Shown here piece by piece: positions 8,313 through 17,604 of a stretch of 64,000 nucleotides of DNA; the first letter of the stretch is position 1; every line of letters begins with the position of its first letter. The stretch spans positions 835,063 through 899,062 of the forward strand of contig NZ_DS989904.1 in NCBI RefSeq assembly GCF_000155595.1, given 5' to 3'. Position numbers and translations under genes: made by a program. Origin of the DNA: Synechococcus sp. PCC 7335. Lineage in GTDB: Bacteria > Cyanobacteriota > Cyanobacteriia > Phormidesmidales > Phormidesmidaceae. The notes beneath the pieces are model-generated. The model made no database searches, had not been told where the DNA came from, and worked only from the letters and a program-made list of their open reading frames with translations.

Positions 8313-9362
8313 ATGGCTCCTCGAAAACTGTCTGACTCAGATAAGAGCGACATTGTTGATCTATACAAACAGCCAGAGCAGACCACCTCTACTTTGGCTG
8401 AACAGTTTGGCGTCAGCAACAGCACGATCAGTCGAATTCTTAAGACAGCGCTGCCCTCAGACGAATATAGCGAGCTAATTGCTCACAAGCGGATGTCCTC
8501 AGGAACGGCATCAAAGACACAAGCATCTAGTAAGCGTAGTGCGACTTCCAAACGGTCTGCATCAAAAGCCAGTTCAAAAGCTAGCTCAAAAGCAGACGTT
8601 GATACCGCTCGTGAGTCATCTGATGTTGATCAGTCTGGCACGCCAGTAGAGCCACCGAAGCTAAAGAAGGAAACTGCTAAAGAATCTACCGATACCATTT
8701 CATCTGTGCCGCGTCGACGGCGTAGCCGTAAAAAAGATGCTGATGACGGTCAGCTACCTTTACTTGATCAAGGCTCAACCCAAGAGCAAGATGACGTAGA
8801 AGAGGATATGTCTACCTCAGTGACCGAGGAGGTAAAAGATAAGAAGGTAGTTGCACCCCCAGTATTAGTTGTGAAGTCGAGTTCTGATGAGGATGACGAC
8901 GACGAGGACGATTTGGAAGGGCTAGACGAGACGATAGGCGATGACTTTGGTGATGACGATGATGATCTAGAGGAAGACGAAGACGATCTGGACGACGATG
9001 ATGAGTTTGAAGTCCCTCCACCAAAGCTTCAGACTAAGGAGTCGGTAGAGATTATGCCGTTGGGTACGGCGAAGATACCGAAGCCTTGCTATCTAGTGGT
9101 AGATATGCGCGCTGAGCTGATCACCTGTCCGCTAAGTGAGTTTGGACATTTGGGTCGGATTCCTAGTGATGAGGAGAAGTCCACTACGCTACCTGTATTT
9201 GACAACCATAGAGTGGCAAGACGGTTTTCTCGTAATAAGCAGCGGGTGATTAAAGTGCCTGATGGGAACTTGATCACGCGGACAAGGCCCTATCTACAAG
9301 CAAAGGGAATTACTCGGCTGCTAGTAAATGGGCAGGTGTTTGATCTTGTCAGTGCCGAATAG
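8313..9362 (+). CDS. Helix-turn-helix protein with long acidic linker
   Basis: A 349-residue protein in three parts. Residues 1-45 form a resolvase/transposase-like HTH (LSDSDKSDIVDLYKQPEQTT, then LAEQFGVSNSTISRIL). Residues 60-245 are disordered, first Ser/Lys/Ala-rich (KRSASKASSKASSKAD) and then a strongly acidic Asp/Glu tract. The last 100 residues are a conserved globular domain (GTAKIPKPCYLVVDMRAELI). It looks like a cyanobacterial DNA-binding protein of unknown target. The acidic tract could mimic DNA or mediate protein contacts, which is inference. Low sequence complexity in the centre is the notable feature. Confidence 0.6.
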   Translation: MAPRKLSDSDKSDIVDLYKQPEQTTSTLAEQFGVSNSTISRILKTALPSDEYSELIAHKRMSSGTASKTQASSKRSATSKRSASKASSKASSKADVDTARESSDVDQSGTPVEPPKLKKETAKESTDTISSVPRRRRSRKKDADDGQLPLLDQGSTQEQDDVEEDMSTSVTEEVKDKKVVAPPVLVVKSSSDEDDDDEDDLEGLDETIGDDFGDDDDDLEEDEDDLDDDDEFEVPPPKLQTKESVEIMPLGTAKIPKPCYLVVDMRAELITCPLSEFGHLGRIPSDEEKSTTLPVFDNHRVARRFSRNKQRVIKVPDGNLITRTRPYLQAKGITRLLVNGQVFDLVSAE

Positions 9363-9408
9363 AGTTTTGCTGAATAAGCACGGAAACAACTATAGGACGA
9401 AGAAGCTA

Positions 9409-10158
9409 ATGCTGCTGCATCTATCTACTTGGCTAGAGGTGGAAGAGTATCTAACGCAATCGCGCGGCATCATTTTTCCTATTGGTTCGACCGAGCAACA
9501 TGGTCCAACTGGGCTGATTGGCACGGATGCTATCTGCGCTGAAGCGGTGGCTAAAGGGGTAGGCGAGGCGACTGGCGCCCTAGTTGGCCCGACGATTAAC
9601 GTCGGCATGGCCCTTCACCATTTAGCCTTTCCAGGCAGCGTCAGCCTACGCCCTAGCACGCTCATTGCTCTGATTCAAGACTATGTGAAGCCGTTAGCTA
9701 GGCACGGATTCGAGCGGTTTTACTTCGTCAATGGGCATGGCGGCAATGTAGCTTCTATGAAAGCGGCTTTTTCCGAAACGTACGCTGTGATCGCAGATGC
9801 TAACTTGCCGAATGCAGGACGTATCCGCTGTAAAATTGCCAACTGGTACGGCAGTAAGGCCATTGCTGCTTTGTCCGAACAGCTTTATGGCAACCAAGAA
9901 GGCTCTCATGCAACCCCTAGTGAAGTTGCGCTCACTCAGTTTGTTTACCCTAACGATATTAAACAAGCCTCGCTTTCGCCTGCGATCGCCCCTTCTGGTC
10001 GCTCTATCTACAACCCAACAGACTTTAGAGCATTTTACCCGGACGGACGCATGGGCTCTAATCCTAAGCTAGCTACGCCAGAGCATGGCAAGCAGTTTTA
10101 CGAAGTCGCTGTAAAGGATTTGACTAATGGCTATCTAAGCTTTTTACAAGAGTCCTAG
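9409..10158 (+). CDS. Creatininase-family metal-dependent amidohydrolase
   Basis: About 249 residues, family PF02633. Metal-binding and active-site motifs are visible: FPIGSTEQHGPTGLIGTDAI, HHLAFPGSVSLRP, NGHGGN and GSHATPSEVAL. The family includes creatinine amidohydrolase and the peptide protease MftE; the cyanobacterial members have no established substrate. The frame stays open upstream to 9328, inside the preceding gene. The ATG at 9409 is preferred because the family homology begins right after it (LLHLSTWLEVEEYL). It is followed by a strong terminator at 10225. Confidence 0.85.
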   Translation: MLLHLSTWLEVEEYLTQSRGIIFPIGSTEQHGPTGLIGTDAICAEAVAKGVGEATGALVGPTINVGMALHHLAFPGSVSLRPSTLIALIQDYVKPLARHGFERFYFVNGHGGNVASMKAAFSETYAVIADANLPNAGRIRCKIANWYGSKAIAALSEQLYGNQEGSHATPSEVALTQFVYPNDIKQASLSPAIAPSGRSIYNPTDFRAFYPDGRMGSNPKLATPEHGKQFYEVAVKDLTNGYLSFLQES

Positions 10159-10224
10159 ATAATCGAGTTGTGAACTTAAAGAAAGAATCCGTACGTTTCC
10201 AACAACTTCATACATACACACAAA

Positions 10225-10265
10225 CCAGTCCAACAACAGACAATACATGTTGTTGGACTGGTTTT
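10225..10265 (+). terminator. Rho-independent terminator after the creatininase gene
   Basis: A perfect 14-bp inverted repeat (CCAGTCCAACAACA and TGTTGTTGGACTGG) around a 9-base loop, followed by a short T-rich run (TTTTATGTTGT). It lies about 65 bp beyond the stop codon. Confidence 0.75.
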
Positions 10266-10339
10266 ATGTTGTCCTAGCTTTTACATCTTTTACATATTGT
10301 TGTACAGGAGTGATGAAGGCACGGAACACTTTAGCGGTC

Positions 10340-10378
10340 GTGACGAATATCACAGCAACCAAGTGATAAATATCACAG
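10340..10378. promoter_or_regulatory. Tandem CRP-like binding sites
   Basis: Two copies of GTGA-N6-TCAC, at 10340-10353 (GTGACGAATATCACAG) and 10363-10376 (GTGATAAATATCACAG). Their centres are 23 bp apart, about two helical turns. This matches the half-site layout bound by cAMP receptor proteins such as cyanobacterial SyCRP1. They lie about 270 bp upstream of the large exported protein gene. The rest of the 10266-10649 gap shows nothing else convincing. Confidence 0.6.
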
Positions 10379-10649
10379 GGAATTCAAGCTATTTCTGCTA
10401 GGCGATTACACGCATCTAGCTAGATACGAGAAACATGAATATGGCACTAGCTGCTCTATACAGGCATGTAGATGTTCATATAAATGTTGGCCCCGTGAAG
10501 ATCTAGCGTTTTCTCGGTGGACGGGTTGTAGTTGTCAAATTGACTTAAGTAGAATCTCGAATACCAGGGCAAAATTCTCTCCTCAGGCCTTGGTTTCTCA
10601 GTGTTTCTACTTAGAAATTTGCACTTATAAATCCTGAAATATCACACCA

Positions 10650-13181
10650 ATGGCTTTAACATCGTCTCTATCTGAGTCCTGTTTCAAATTCTTTCGTCCG
10701 ACAGCTTCTATCAAGTCTGTACTGCTTCATTTAGCAGTCATCAGCGCAATAGGGAGCATCGATGCCAATGCGCAATCAGCCCTAGCCCAGTCCGCACCAC
10801 GCAATGTTCCTATTCGCAGCGATGACGGATCAGTTTGGGTCAACAACAATGCTCGCGAGATCCGGACAGGGCCCTTGCGCAATAGCTCAAATACGCCATT
10901 GCCCGCAAGTCTACCTACAAGCACTGCCGAAGGGGTAGCGGTAGATGTCGACATGACCCGACTAGCACCCAACAGCATTGAAATTAGACCCGATGTTTCA
11001 TATATCGAAGAGACTTTCAATCAGGTTGTCAATGAGTCAGGAGGAGGCCTAGAAGCGCGCTACAACATCCTACGAGATTCACTACAGATAACAACAACTT
11101 TTGAGCTAAGGCAAGCGCCAGGGCATCATGGCTACGGGGAGGGTATCCAAGTAACAGTCATCAGCCCAGACGGTAGCAGAAGTGTCCCTCAGACTGTATA
11201 TGTGCGGGGTCAGAATGTGAAAAGAGGACCCGATGGTAGCCGTCTAGGGACCATGGCATCAGTAGAGGTCGCCTACGGCGCAGATGATGTTGTTGAACTG
11301 CGAGTACTGAATATCAGACGTAACTTTGCAGAACCGACTGAGTCAGCAATTTACTTTACTAGCAATTTTTCCGATGATGGGAAAGTTGGAGAATTTGTTG
11401 TTGAAGATATGCAAGATGGTGGTGATTTAGACTTCGATGACGGTGAGTATGTACAAGGACCAACAGGGGTAGGCAGTGCGATCGCCACCAGACAAATCAA
11501 TAATCTAACCGTGACCACGCGCACTGAGCGAATAGAGCTTCCTGACCTTATCGAGCAAACAATGACCTTATCTGATGTGTTGGTCGAAGGTGAGCCACAA
11601 ACCACTGTTGAAGAGATAGAGATAGCGACAGAACGAGGCCAGATTGAAATTGACGACCAGACAACATCAAACTTGTTGGGCCATGCGAGAGGTGTCCGCA
11701 CAGATGAAGGGGAACAGCTAGTATACAGTCGCTATGCCAACGCTATCGAAGCGCGTTTAGGTAGCGATGGTTTGAGTGTCACTGGCCAGACGCGGCCATT
11801 GATCAACAACCCTAGTGCGCCGCCGACGCTGCTGACAGGCCAGCTACGTTTCGATCCTTTTGCGAACAACAATCAAGCAGGGCTGGTGACCACAGTAGGG
11901 CTCACCCAGTATCTGACGCCGACTCACCGCCGAGCGGAAGATGTCTTTGGCAATCGTTTGGGCTTGGCAGACGCAGAAGCGTCTAATCTACTTGTACCTA
12001 CTGGCCTATTCAATAATCGCCGGATAGTTGGCTATGTGCCTGCCGTCCCAGCATCTACGCAGGCGCTGCCGATCGCTTCTACAGACGGCATCTTTGCGCT
12101 GCCAGCAGATCAAGCTGTTGTGATCGCACCACCTAATCCACAGCAAGTAGGTCGAGGCAATTCTGCCTACACAGACAATGTCGGCGGCCTACTGATTGAA
12201 AGCGCTGAGGGTACGCTCTCCTTCGTACCGCAGTGGACGAAAGATGGCTATATAGAGTCGCCAACGACGTTAGCAGCAGGTAAAGCTACTCGAATTATGT
12301 ACGCGTTAGTGCCTCAGCAATCTGGGCAAAACCTGCAGCTAGGCCAAACATACGCAGTAACTAGAGGAGCGCCGCAGCACCTAATTACTGACGGCGAGTT
12401 TAGAATTATTTCAGCCGACTTACAGCCTCAAGACTTCGTTCAAGAGATGACGGAAGTTTACGCTGTAGAAGATACGGTAGCGACTGGGAACGCGGTAACT
12501 GAGGAGTTTAATGGCGTTCAGGGCGTCTATGCTGAGGTCTTTGGCGGTGAGCGGGTGTCGACTGTTGATGTCTCTGTAGCAGCCGAAGTCGATGCCAGGC
12601 TAGGCAATGCGTTAGATGCGATCGCCCCTGAGCCCGTGTCTGAACTCGAAGCATTAGGGCAGCCGGGTTATGTCAACGTCACAAGGGCAGGTGGGCTTTA
12701 TCTAGGAGGTAGTTTGAGCGGTGGTCTAGGGAACCAGGAAGATACGATCTTCCTGTCGCGAACCACGACAGTTAGCGCGGTTGATCAGCTGTTGCAGCGG
12801 CGGACCATCGAGACGTTCTCCTCATCTCAGTCGCATATGGACACAATTAGCACAGAGCATGGCACAACCGAGGAAAACATAGGCAGGGCTTCTTTTATGA
12901 TCAACGAGGCAGGTGAGCTGACCGATATTGAATTCACTCCCGGCCTCGATACAATCACAGTGGCAGAAAGCTATAGAGAAACTCATCAGATTGGCGACGT
13001 AGAAGTAGGTCCGAGGACGCAAATAGATGTTGCTGAAGACATCTCTGCGGTTACTCAACCCGTTAGAGAAATCTCACGCAAGCAAGAATCATTCCTTCAG
13101 CAAGAAAGCTATCCCAACTTTTCAGCTGTCCAGGGTGAGCTGACTTTTGGCGGTGTCTATAACTTTGGCAACACACCTTAA
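10650..13181 (+). CDS. Large exported protein of unknown function, ending at an in-frame stop
   Basis: 843 residues with a probable signal peptide (basic start, then SVLLHLAVISAIGSI with Ala-rich cleavage region around NAQSALAQ). The mature part is beta-rich and acidic with no Cys clusters, compatible with an outer-membrane or surface protein; no family is recognised. It ends at TAA 13179-13181 after GGVYNFGNTP. The same frame then stays open from 13182 to 13595 and ends in GGIRLSF, a typical outer-membrane C-terminus. The natural protein is therefore probably about 981 residues and interrupted here by one nonsense codon, a readthrough stop, or a sequence error. Two CRP-like sites lie upstream. 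Confidence 0.65.
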   Translation: MALTSSLSESCFKFFRPTASIKSVLLHLAVISAIGSIDANAQSALAQSAPRNVPIRSDDGSVWVNNNAREIRTGPLRNSSNTPLPASLPTSTAEGVAVDVDMTRLAPNSIEIRPDVSYIEETFNQVVNESGGGLEARYNILRDSLQITTTFELRQAPGHHGYGEGIQVTVISPDGSRSVPQTVYVRGQNVKRGPDGSRLGTMASVEVAYGADDVVELRVLNIRRNFAEPTESAIYFTSNFSDDGKVGEFVVEDMQDGGDLDFDDGEYVQGPTGVGSAIATRQINNLTVTTRTERIELPDLIEQTMTLSDVLVEGEPQTTVEEIEIATERGQIEIDDQTTSNLLGHARGVRTDEGEQLVYSRYANAIEARLGSDGLSVTGQTRPLINNPSAPPTLLTGQLRFDPFANNNQAGLVTTVGLTQYLTPTHRRAEDVFGNRLGLADAEASNLLVPTGLFNNRRIVGYVPAVPASTQALPIASTDGIFALPADQAVVIAPPNPQQVGRGNSAYTDNVGGLLIESAEGTLSFVPQWTKDGYIESPTTLAAGKATRIMYALVPQQSGQNLQLGQTYAVTRGAPQHLITDGEFRIISADLQPQDFVQEMTEVYAVEDTVATGNAVTEEFNGVQGVYAEVFGGERVSTVDVSVAAEVDARLGNALDAIAPEPVSELEALGQPGYVNVTRAGGLYLGGSLSGGLGNQEDTIFLSRTTTVSAVDQLLQRRTIETFSSSQSHMDTISTEHGTTEENIGRASFMINEAGELTDIEFTPGLDTITVAESYRETHQIGDVEVGPRTQIDVAEDISAVTQPVREISRKQESFLQQESYPNFSAVQGELTFGGVYNFGNTP

Positions 13182-13595
13182 ACAGCCGCCGCTAATACGG
13201 TACGAACCGAAGTGTTTTACAGAGATACGGTGTTTGGCAACGACGCTGATCGCTCAGGGGTAGGTATCAGAGGCGAGCTGGTTTTTCATCCGTTCGGTGA
13301 GGTCAAGCAGGATAGCTATCAGGTTGATCTAGCAGGTAACGCAATTCCTGTCTACCAAACTGAGCCGTTGCTAGATGATAGTGGGAATCCAGTCGTCGAG
13401 ATCGTCACAGACGAGAATGGAGAGTCTTGGGCGATCGCAGTCAATCAGTTTGTGCTAGACGAAAATGGCGATCCGATACCTCAGCGCGTAGGTACGGACC
13501 AATCTAAGGGTCCTGGTGCCTACTTGCAAATTGAGAACGTATTTGGTGGCGACGACGGCGTTGAGGTCGCAGGCGGTATTCGGCTATCGTTTTAG
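13182..13595 (+). pseudogene. C-terminal continuation of the exported protein beyond an in-frame TAA
   Basis: The frame following the stop of the upstream gene reads TAAANTVRTEVFYRDTVFGN and continues for 137 codons without interruption. A GTG at 13212 could act as an internal start, but there is no signal peptide. The end (VEVAGGIRLSF) has the aromatic terminal residue of beta-barrel outer-membrane proteins. CAA to TAA would be the simplest origin of the stop. Confidence 0.6.
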
Positions 13596-13620
13596 AAAGC
13601 ATTAAGAAGCGGAGTCGAAA

Positions 13621-14103
13621 CTACGCTTCCTCAACCCGACAGCGACTTTCATTTAGTTGTTCAATCTTGGCCTGCCGCTCGGCAATCACCTGATCCAAAG
13701 CAGGCCGTCCTGTCACTGCCAGCCGCCAGTCAGCCCATATGTCATACAGCTTGTCTATCACCGGGCCAATAACTGGCCACTTGGTCGGTGCATACATCCA
13801 GCCGATGCCAAGCGCGTCATACACTTCTTGAAAAACAGCCACGTTTTTGACAACGGTACCGTCAGCGCGAACCGCATGAATACGGCCCATTGCCGTTTCA
13901 AAATCGACACCACCATTTTCTTCGGGGCTGTAGTCCAAATCCGCAATATCTGTAAATTTGACAATACCGCGTCCAGCGTCCTTTTTTTGTAGAAAGTTGA
14001 CTTCTCTCACGCATAGCGGACAAGCACCGTCGTAGAGTAGATTAAGTTTCCAGTCACTGGTATCTGGGGTTTGGCGGCTAGATTTTGTAGCTGAGAGCGT
14101 CAT
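13621..14103 (-). CDS. DCC-family thiol-disulfide oxidoreductase (DUF393)
   Basis: A 160-residue protein with the family signature near the N-terminus (LLYDGACPLCVREVNFL), which contains the redox CxxC pair, followed by the conserved GRIHAVRADGTVV and WPVIGPVIDKLYDIWADWRL regions. These thioredoxin-fold proteins are assigned as thiol oxidoreductases by family, with no known cyanobacterial substrate. It stands alone and converges with the exported protein gene. Confidence 0.85.
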   Translation of the reverse strand: MTLSATKSSRQTPDTSDWKLNLLYDGACPLCVREVNFLQKKDAGRGIVKFTDIADLDYSPEENGGVDFETAMGRIHAVRADGTVVKNVAVFQEVYDALGIGWMYAPTKWPVIGPVIDKLYDIWADWRLAVTGRPALDQVIAERQAKIEQLNESRCRVEEA

Positions 14104-14198
14104 ATGAAAGGGTTAAGAGAGTTCTTCTTAAGTCTAACTGGTTTAGTATTTAGCCTTGGCTAGAAGCAGAATACTGCCAGATCAACCAGTCAATCGTA

Positions 14199-14801
14199 TT
14201 AGCCAAAGCACGATTGCACAGTGATACTGCATTCCGGGAAAGCCAAAAGGTTAGCTGACTGCTGACCTTTCAGTATCATCTGCCTTTGATATCCGTCTGC
14301 CTGGGGCTGTCTAAAGATATGAAGCTGCTGTGCCTGCACATTGAGCACCCAATAGTCTGCAACGCCTACCGCTGCGTAAAGATCTGCTTTGAATCCCAAG
14401 TCACGCTCTATAGTAGAGTCTGCAATTTCAACAATCAGATAAATCTCGTTCGGTGTGGGATGGTGATCCACGTAAAAGCTAGCGTTAGGATGGGCAACGA
14501 CAATATCGGGCTCAGGCTCTGAATAGAGATCTAGCTGTATCGGATCTTGCAGCCGAACCAGTACCTTATCTCCTAAAAGCCGCTCGATTAGTTTTTCTAT
14601 CCGCTTACAAAGCGCGCTATGACGAGGCCCTTTTGGCATCTTTTGAATAATTTGTCCGGCAATCAGCTCCACCCGCTCATCTGGGGACAAGATACCAACT
14701 TCCGCCATGCGGTGATACTCGTTTGTCGTGATCAGACGTAGTTTAGTGGGCGCTGGGATAGTTGCGGTCATAGTTGGAAGACCAGCTTTAGTGATAGGCA
14801 T
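14199..14801 (-). CDS. Uma2-family (DUF820) putative restriction-like nuclease
   Basis: A 200-residue member of the Uma2 family, which is greatly expanded in cyanobacteria. The PD-(D/E)XK-like core is visible: SEPEPDIVVAHPNASFYVDH, then IYLIVEIADSTIERDLGFKA and YWVLNVQAQQLHIFR. Family members are predicted nucleases of unknown role, often linked to mobile DNA. ATG at 14801 or 14771 (ten codons in) could be the start; neither has a clear Shine-Dalgarno sequence. Confidence 0.85.
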   Translation of the reverse strand: MPITKAGLPTMTATIPAPTKLRLITTNEYHRMAEVGILSPDERVELIAGQIIQKMPKGPRHSALCKRIEKLIERLLGDKVLVRLQDPIQLDLYSEPEPDIVVAHPNASFYVDHHPTPNEIYLIVEIADSTIERDLGFKADLYAAVGVADYWVLNVQAQQLHIFRQPQADGYQRQMILKGQQSANLLAFPECSITVQSCFG

Positions 14802-14834
14802 ATTATAGAACCGAAGCCTTAGCTCATCTTATTG

Positions 14835-15479
14835 CTATGCCTGAAGCTTGTGGCATCTGCCAACTGATAACGTACCGGTAGAACATTCACTTAGACAGGA
14901 TTGAGTCATCACTTCGTCTTCATCAGCGGCTGGTGGCACCCGACCAAACACCATCTCGCAGCTTAGATCTTCAAAATTTGGAATCATTGTCAAAGGAATA
15001 CCAAACTTCTCGGTGAAAAAGGTTTGGGTAGGTAGTTTGCACATGTTGACGCACATGCCGACGCACTGACTTTCCTCTAGATAGCGGCACTTTTTGATGT
15101 GGACGGCGCTGGGTTGCGATCGCACCTCTCCATCCAACCCTTTCACCTCTGCCTGCGCTACTTCACACGGTCCGACTAGCCACTCAAACATCTGCGTCGC
15201 AAACCAGGCATTTAGGACGCACACCAGTCGAGTTGGCGAGAAAACAGTACGAATTACCCATAGTACCGGAGCCGGAACCAGAGATTGCAGCACCCTTGCA
15301 ACAGCGGCCTGCTGCTCTTGAGCATTGCGTCCCTGCATAATCTGTTTAGAAAGATCAACAAATCCTTCGTAGCCTGTGGCCGCTGTTGTTGAACCGATAG
15401 CGTTGGCCATTTTTCGAGAAAACAGCCAAATAAACAGCCGATCCAACAGATTGTCTTTATGTGCTTCAACCGTATGCAT
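14835..15479 (-). CDS. DUF4033 protein, homologue of beta-carotene isomerase D27
   Basis: 214 residues. The C-terminal half has the Cys-rich DUF4033 signature: KKCRYLEESQCVGMCVNMCK, PTQTFFTEKFGIPLTM and PNFEDLSCEMVFG. In plants D27 is an iron-binding enzyme that isomerises all-trans to 9-cis beta-carotene in strigolactone synthesis. Cyanobacterial relatives probably act on carotenoids as well, but the substrate is unproven. Conserved Cys and His residues could bind iron. No carotenoid genes are adjacent. Confidence 0.8.
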   Translation of the reverse strand: MHTVEAHKDNLLDRLFIWLFSRKMANAIGSTTAATGYEGFVDLSKQIMQGRNAQEQQAAVARVLQSLVPAPVLWVIRTVFSPTRLVCVLNAWFATQMFEWLVGPCEVAQAEVKGLDGEVRSQPSAVHIKKCRYLEESQCVGMCVNMCKLPTQTFFTEKFGIPLTMIPNFEDLSCEMVFGRVPPAADEDEVMTQSCLSECSTGTLSVGRCHKLQA

Positions 15480-15544
15480 GGATATCTCGTAGTTGTCTTG
15501 CCTTTGTTGAATAAACAGGTTGAACCTGTATAGCGACTGGCCGC

Positions 15545-16258
15545 CTAGCGCTTGCGAAGCACCAGAAAAGAAATCGCGCCAATCACTACCCCACCTAAAA
15601 GTAAAATCAAGAGAGGTCGCTGCCCAGCATCTGATACATTATCGCTTGCAACCGCATCGGGCGGTGCTGTTGCGTCCGATACAGCTGTATCTGAAGTAGA
15701 TACGTCATCTAGAGCAGATCCGCCTGACGCTGCTTCTGAACTATCCTGCGGTGGAGCCGCAGCAGAATCGGCGGGTGATTCAGACGGAGACGCTCCGGCG
15801 GCAACCGTCACATCAAAGGCTAGCTCAAAAGGAGAAAAGTCATCTGATTGCTTGGGACTGCCGCTGACGGCAATCGTGTATAAACCCACGGTCGGGAAAG
15901 TTAGATTAGCTCCGGGGATACCCTGATAGCCTTCGCTGGCCACGGCACTAAGCGAAGGCGATAGAATCGGCTCTGAGCTCGGTTGTCTAGGCTGGGTGTA
16001 AACAGTCATTTGGCAGTCGCACTCGGCTAGCTGAATGGTCTCGCCGCCTCGCCTAGTCAGCGCGACCCAAGCTAATACCTCCTCTCCGGCCCGGGGAGTG
16101 TCGTCAGGTTCTATATGCAACGTGCCACCGACTTCATTGGAAATTTCTACCTGGTGAGCGGTGGCTAGCTGAGAAAAAGGCACTGGAACTGTGTTAAGGC
16201 AAACTGTCGCAGCAGTCATTAGAGCTAGAGCGAACGCTCTGGATTTTAGGTGGGGCAT
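15545..16258 (-). CDS. Exported, C-terminally anchored protein of the SafE-like operon
   Basis: 237 residues: a signal peptide (AFALALMTAATVCL), a beta-rich periplasmic domain of about 120 residues (HQVEISNEVGGTLHI, then EVLAWVALTRRGGETIQL and AECDCQ), a Ser/Ala/Asp-rich linker, and a C-terminal membrane helix followed by Arg/Lys (LLILLLGGVVIGAISFLVL). The domain plan resembles periplasmic copper-handling or FixH/YcnI-like proteins, which is inference. Its start overlaps the end of the upstream SafE-like gene by 65 bp, so the two are almost certainly cotranscribed. Confidence 0.6.
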   Translation of the reverse strand: MPHLKSRAFALALMTAATVCLNTVPVPFSQLATAHQVEISNEVGGTLHIEPDDTPRAGEEVLAWVALTRRGGETIQLAECDCQMTVYTQPRQPSSEPILSPSLSAVASEGYQGIPGANLTFPTVGLYTIAVSGSPKQSDDFSPFELAFDVTVAAGASPSESPADSAAAPPQDSSEAASGGSALDDVSTSDTAVSDATAPPDAVASDNVSDAGQRPLLILLLGGVVIGAISFLVLRKR

Positions 16259-17564
16259 AATTTTCTCCTTGAGAGAGCAGATTCCAGGCTAAGCGCGATC
16301 GCACTAACAAAACCAACAATACAACCCCCGTCAGCCCGCCAACCATAGCCTGATTTTGCCAAGTTAGAGCCAGCGCCCCCCAGTAGTGAGAGCCGACAAG
16401 GATCGCATGGCCTGCGGCTAACAGCAAAGCAGGAAGACTTAGCAGATGCAGCTTTCGCCAGCGACTACCTAACGTGATCTGAGCTTTATTAAAACTCGTA
16501 ATCGCAGCGGGCAGCATAAGTAGAATAGCAACTAGACCCAGTACCACACCTGTCTGATGCTGCGGCAGCATAAACTGCACCGCTTGCCAGTTCCACTGCC
16601 AGGCATGACTTACCATATGCAACACATGCAATAGGCTGAGCGCAAATGCCCCGACCCCCAGCAGTCGCCGATAGTGCAAGAGTCCGGACCAGAGACGACT
16701 TATCGGTCTAGCGATCAGCGCTAAGGTCAAGCAGACAATCGCCACATGCCCACTGTAGTCAGTCGTCATGTCACCCGTTCGCAGCAGCAGTAAGATGCCA
16801 ATGACTACGGTAATCCAGCCACCCAAACGAAAGAGCTGCGATCGGCGATCTTGACTTAGCCGAGACGCTGTTAGGCCCACTGCCACCATCGCCGGCAATG
16901 TACCTAGCCCAAAAGCTAGCATCACCGCCGCGCCTCCAAGCGCATTCTGGGTAGCCGCTGCACGAAGTTGACCTGTGTACAGAAATCCACAGGGAATTAG
17001 CCCCCAAAGCAATCCCAGAGTAAGCGGCATAATCGCCTGATGCCAGCGAGCAACTCGGTTCATAGACGCATTAATTTGCTGGTGTAGCCGCTGCTGTTTA
17101 GCCGGATGCAAAAGCGGCAGACTTGGCAAGAAGCCCGGACGCGCCTGAGTCAGACCAAACCAGATCAGCAAAATACCCGTTGCTAAAGAAACCAGCCGCC
17201 TAAGCGTAGAGCCCACCCCAGCAATCTGCCCGCCTGCGGACAGCACAGAGCCAAGTGCCCCAATTCCCATGCCTACTAAGGCATAGCTTAACAGCCGACC
17301 TAGATTGAGTAAGAGGTGAAAAGCCACCTGCTGGCGCCAGCTGCTAGAAAGCGCTTTAGCAGTCAAGTCAGCGCTTGAGCCAGCAGTCTTCTGTCCATTC
17401 GTTTTCAGTCCATTCGCTGAGGACGAACTTGATGAACTCCCTGACGAAGTCCTTACAGACAGAGCAAAGGCAGTGGCCACCGGGCCGCACATACCGACAC
17501 AGTGCCCAAAGCTTCCAAAAAAGCCTATGGCCGCAGTCAACCATAGATCTAAAGAAGTTGGCAT
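16194..17564 (-). CDS. SafE/UreH-like membrane protein fused to a ferric-reductase-like domain
   Basis: 456 residues with about 11 hydrophobic segments. The N-terminal half carries the motif GFFGSFGHCVGMCGP at residue 14, typical of the SafE/DsbD-like transporter family linked to metal or cytochrome maturation. The C-terminal half (from about residue 275) has paired membrane His residues (LSLLHVLHMVSHAWQW and KLHLLSLPALLLAAGHAILV), resembling the haem-binding helices of ferric-reductase-like membrane proteins. A transport plus electron-transfer role, possibly in copper or iron handling, is inferred. It lies between the His-rich lipoprotein and the anchored exported protein genes. Confidence 0.65.
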   Translation of the reverse strand: MPTSLDLWLTAAIGFFGSFGHCVGMCGPVATAFALSVRTSSGSSSSSSSANGLKTNGQKTAGSSADLTAKALSSSWRQQVAFHLLLNLGRLLSYALVGMGIGALGSVLSAGGQIAGVGSTLRRLVSLATGILLIWFGLTQARPGFLPSLPLLHPAKQQRLHQQINASMNRVARWHQAIMPLTLGLLWGLIPCGFLYTGQLRAAATQNALGGAAVMLAFGLGTLPAMVAVGLTASRLSQDRRSQLFRLGGWITVVIGILLLLRTGDMTTDYSGHVAIVCLTLALIARPISRLWSGLLHYRRLLGVGAFALSLLHVLHMVSHAWQWNWQAVQFMLPQHQTGVVLGLVAILLMLPAAITSFNKAQITLGSRWRKLHLLSLPALLLAAGHAILVGSHYWGALALTWQNQAMVGGLTGVVLLVLLVRSRLAWNLLSQGENYAPPKIQSVRSSSNDCCDSLP

Positions 17565-17604
17565 GCTAAATAGAGAGAGCTCAAAATCAGTTTAATCAGT
17601 CGAT

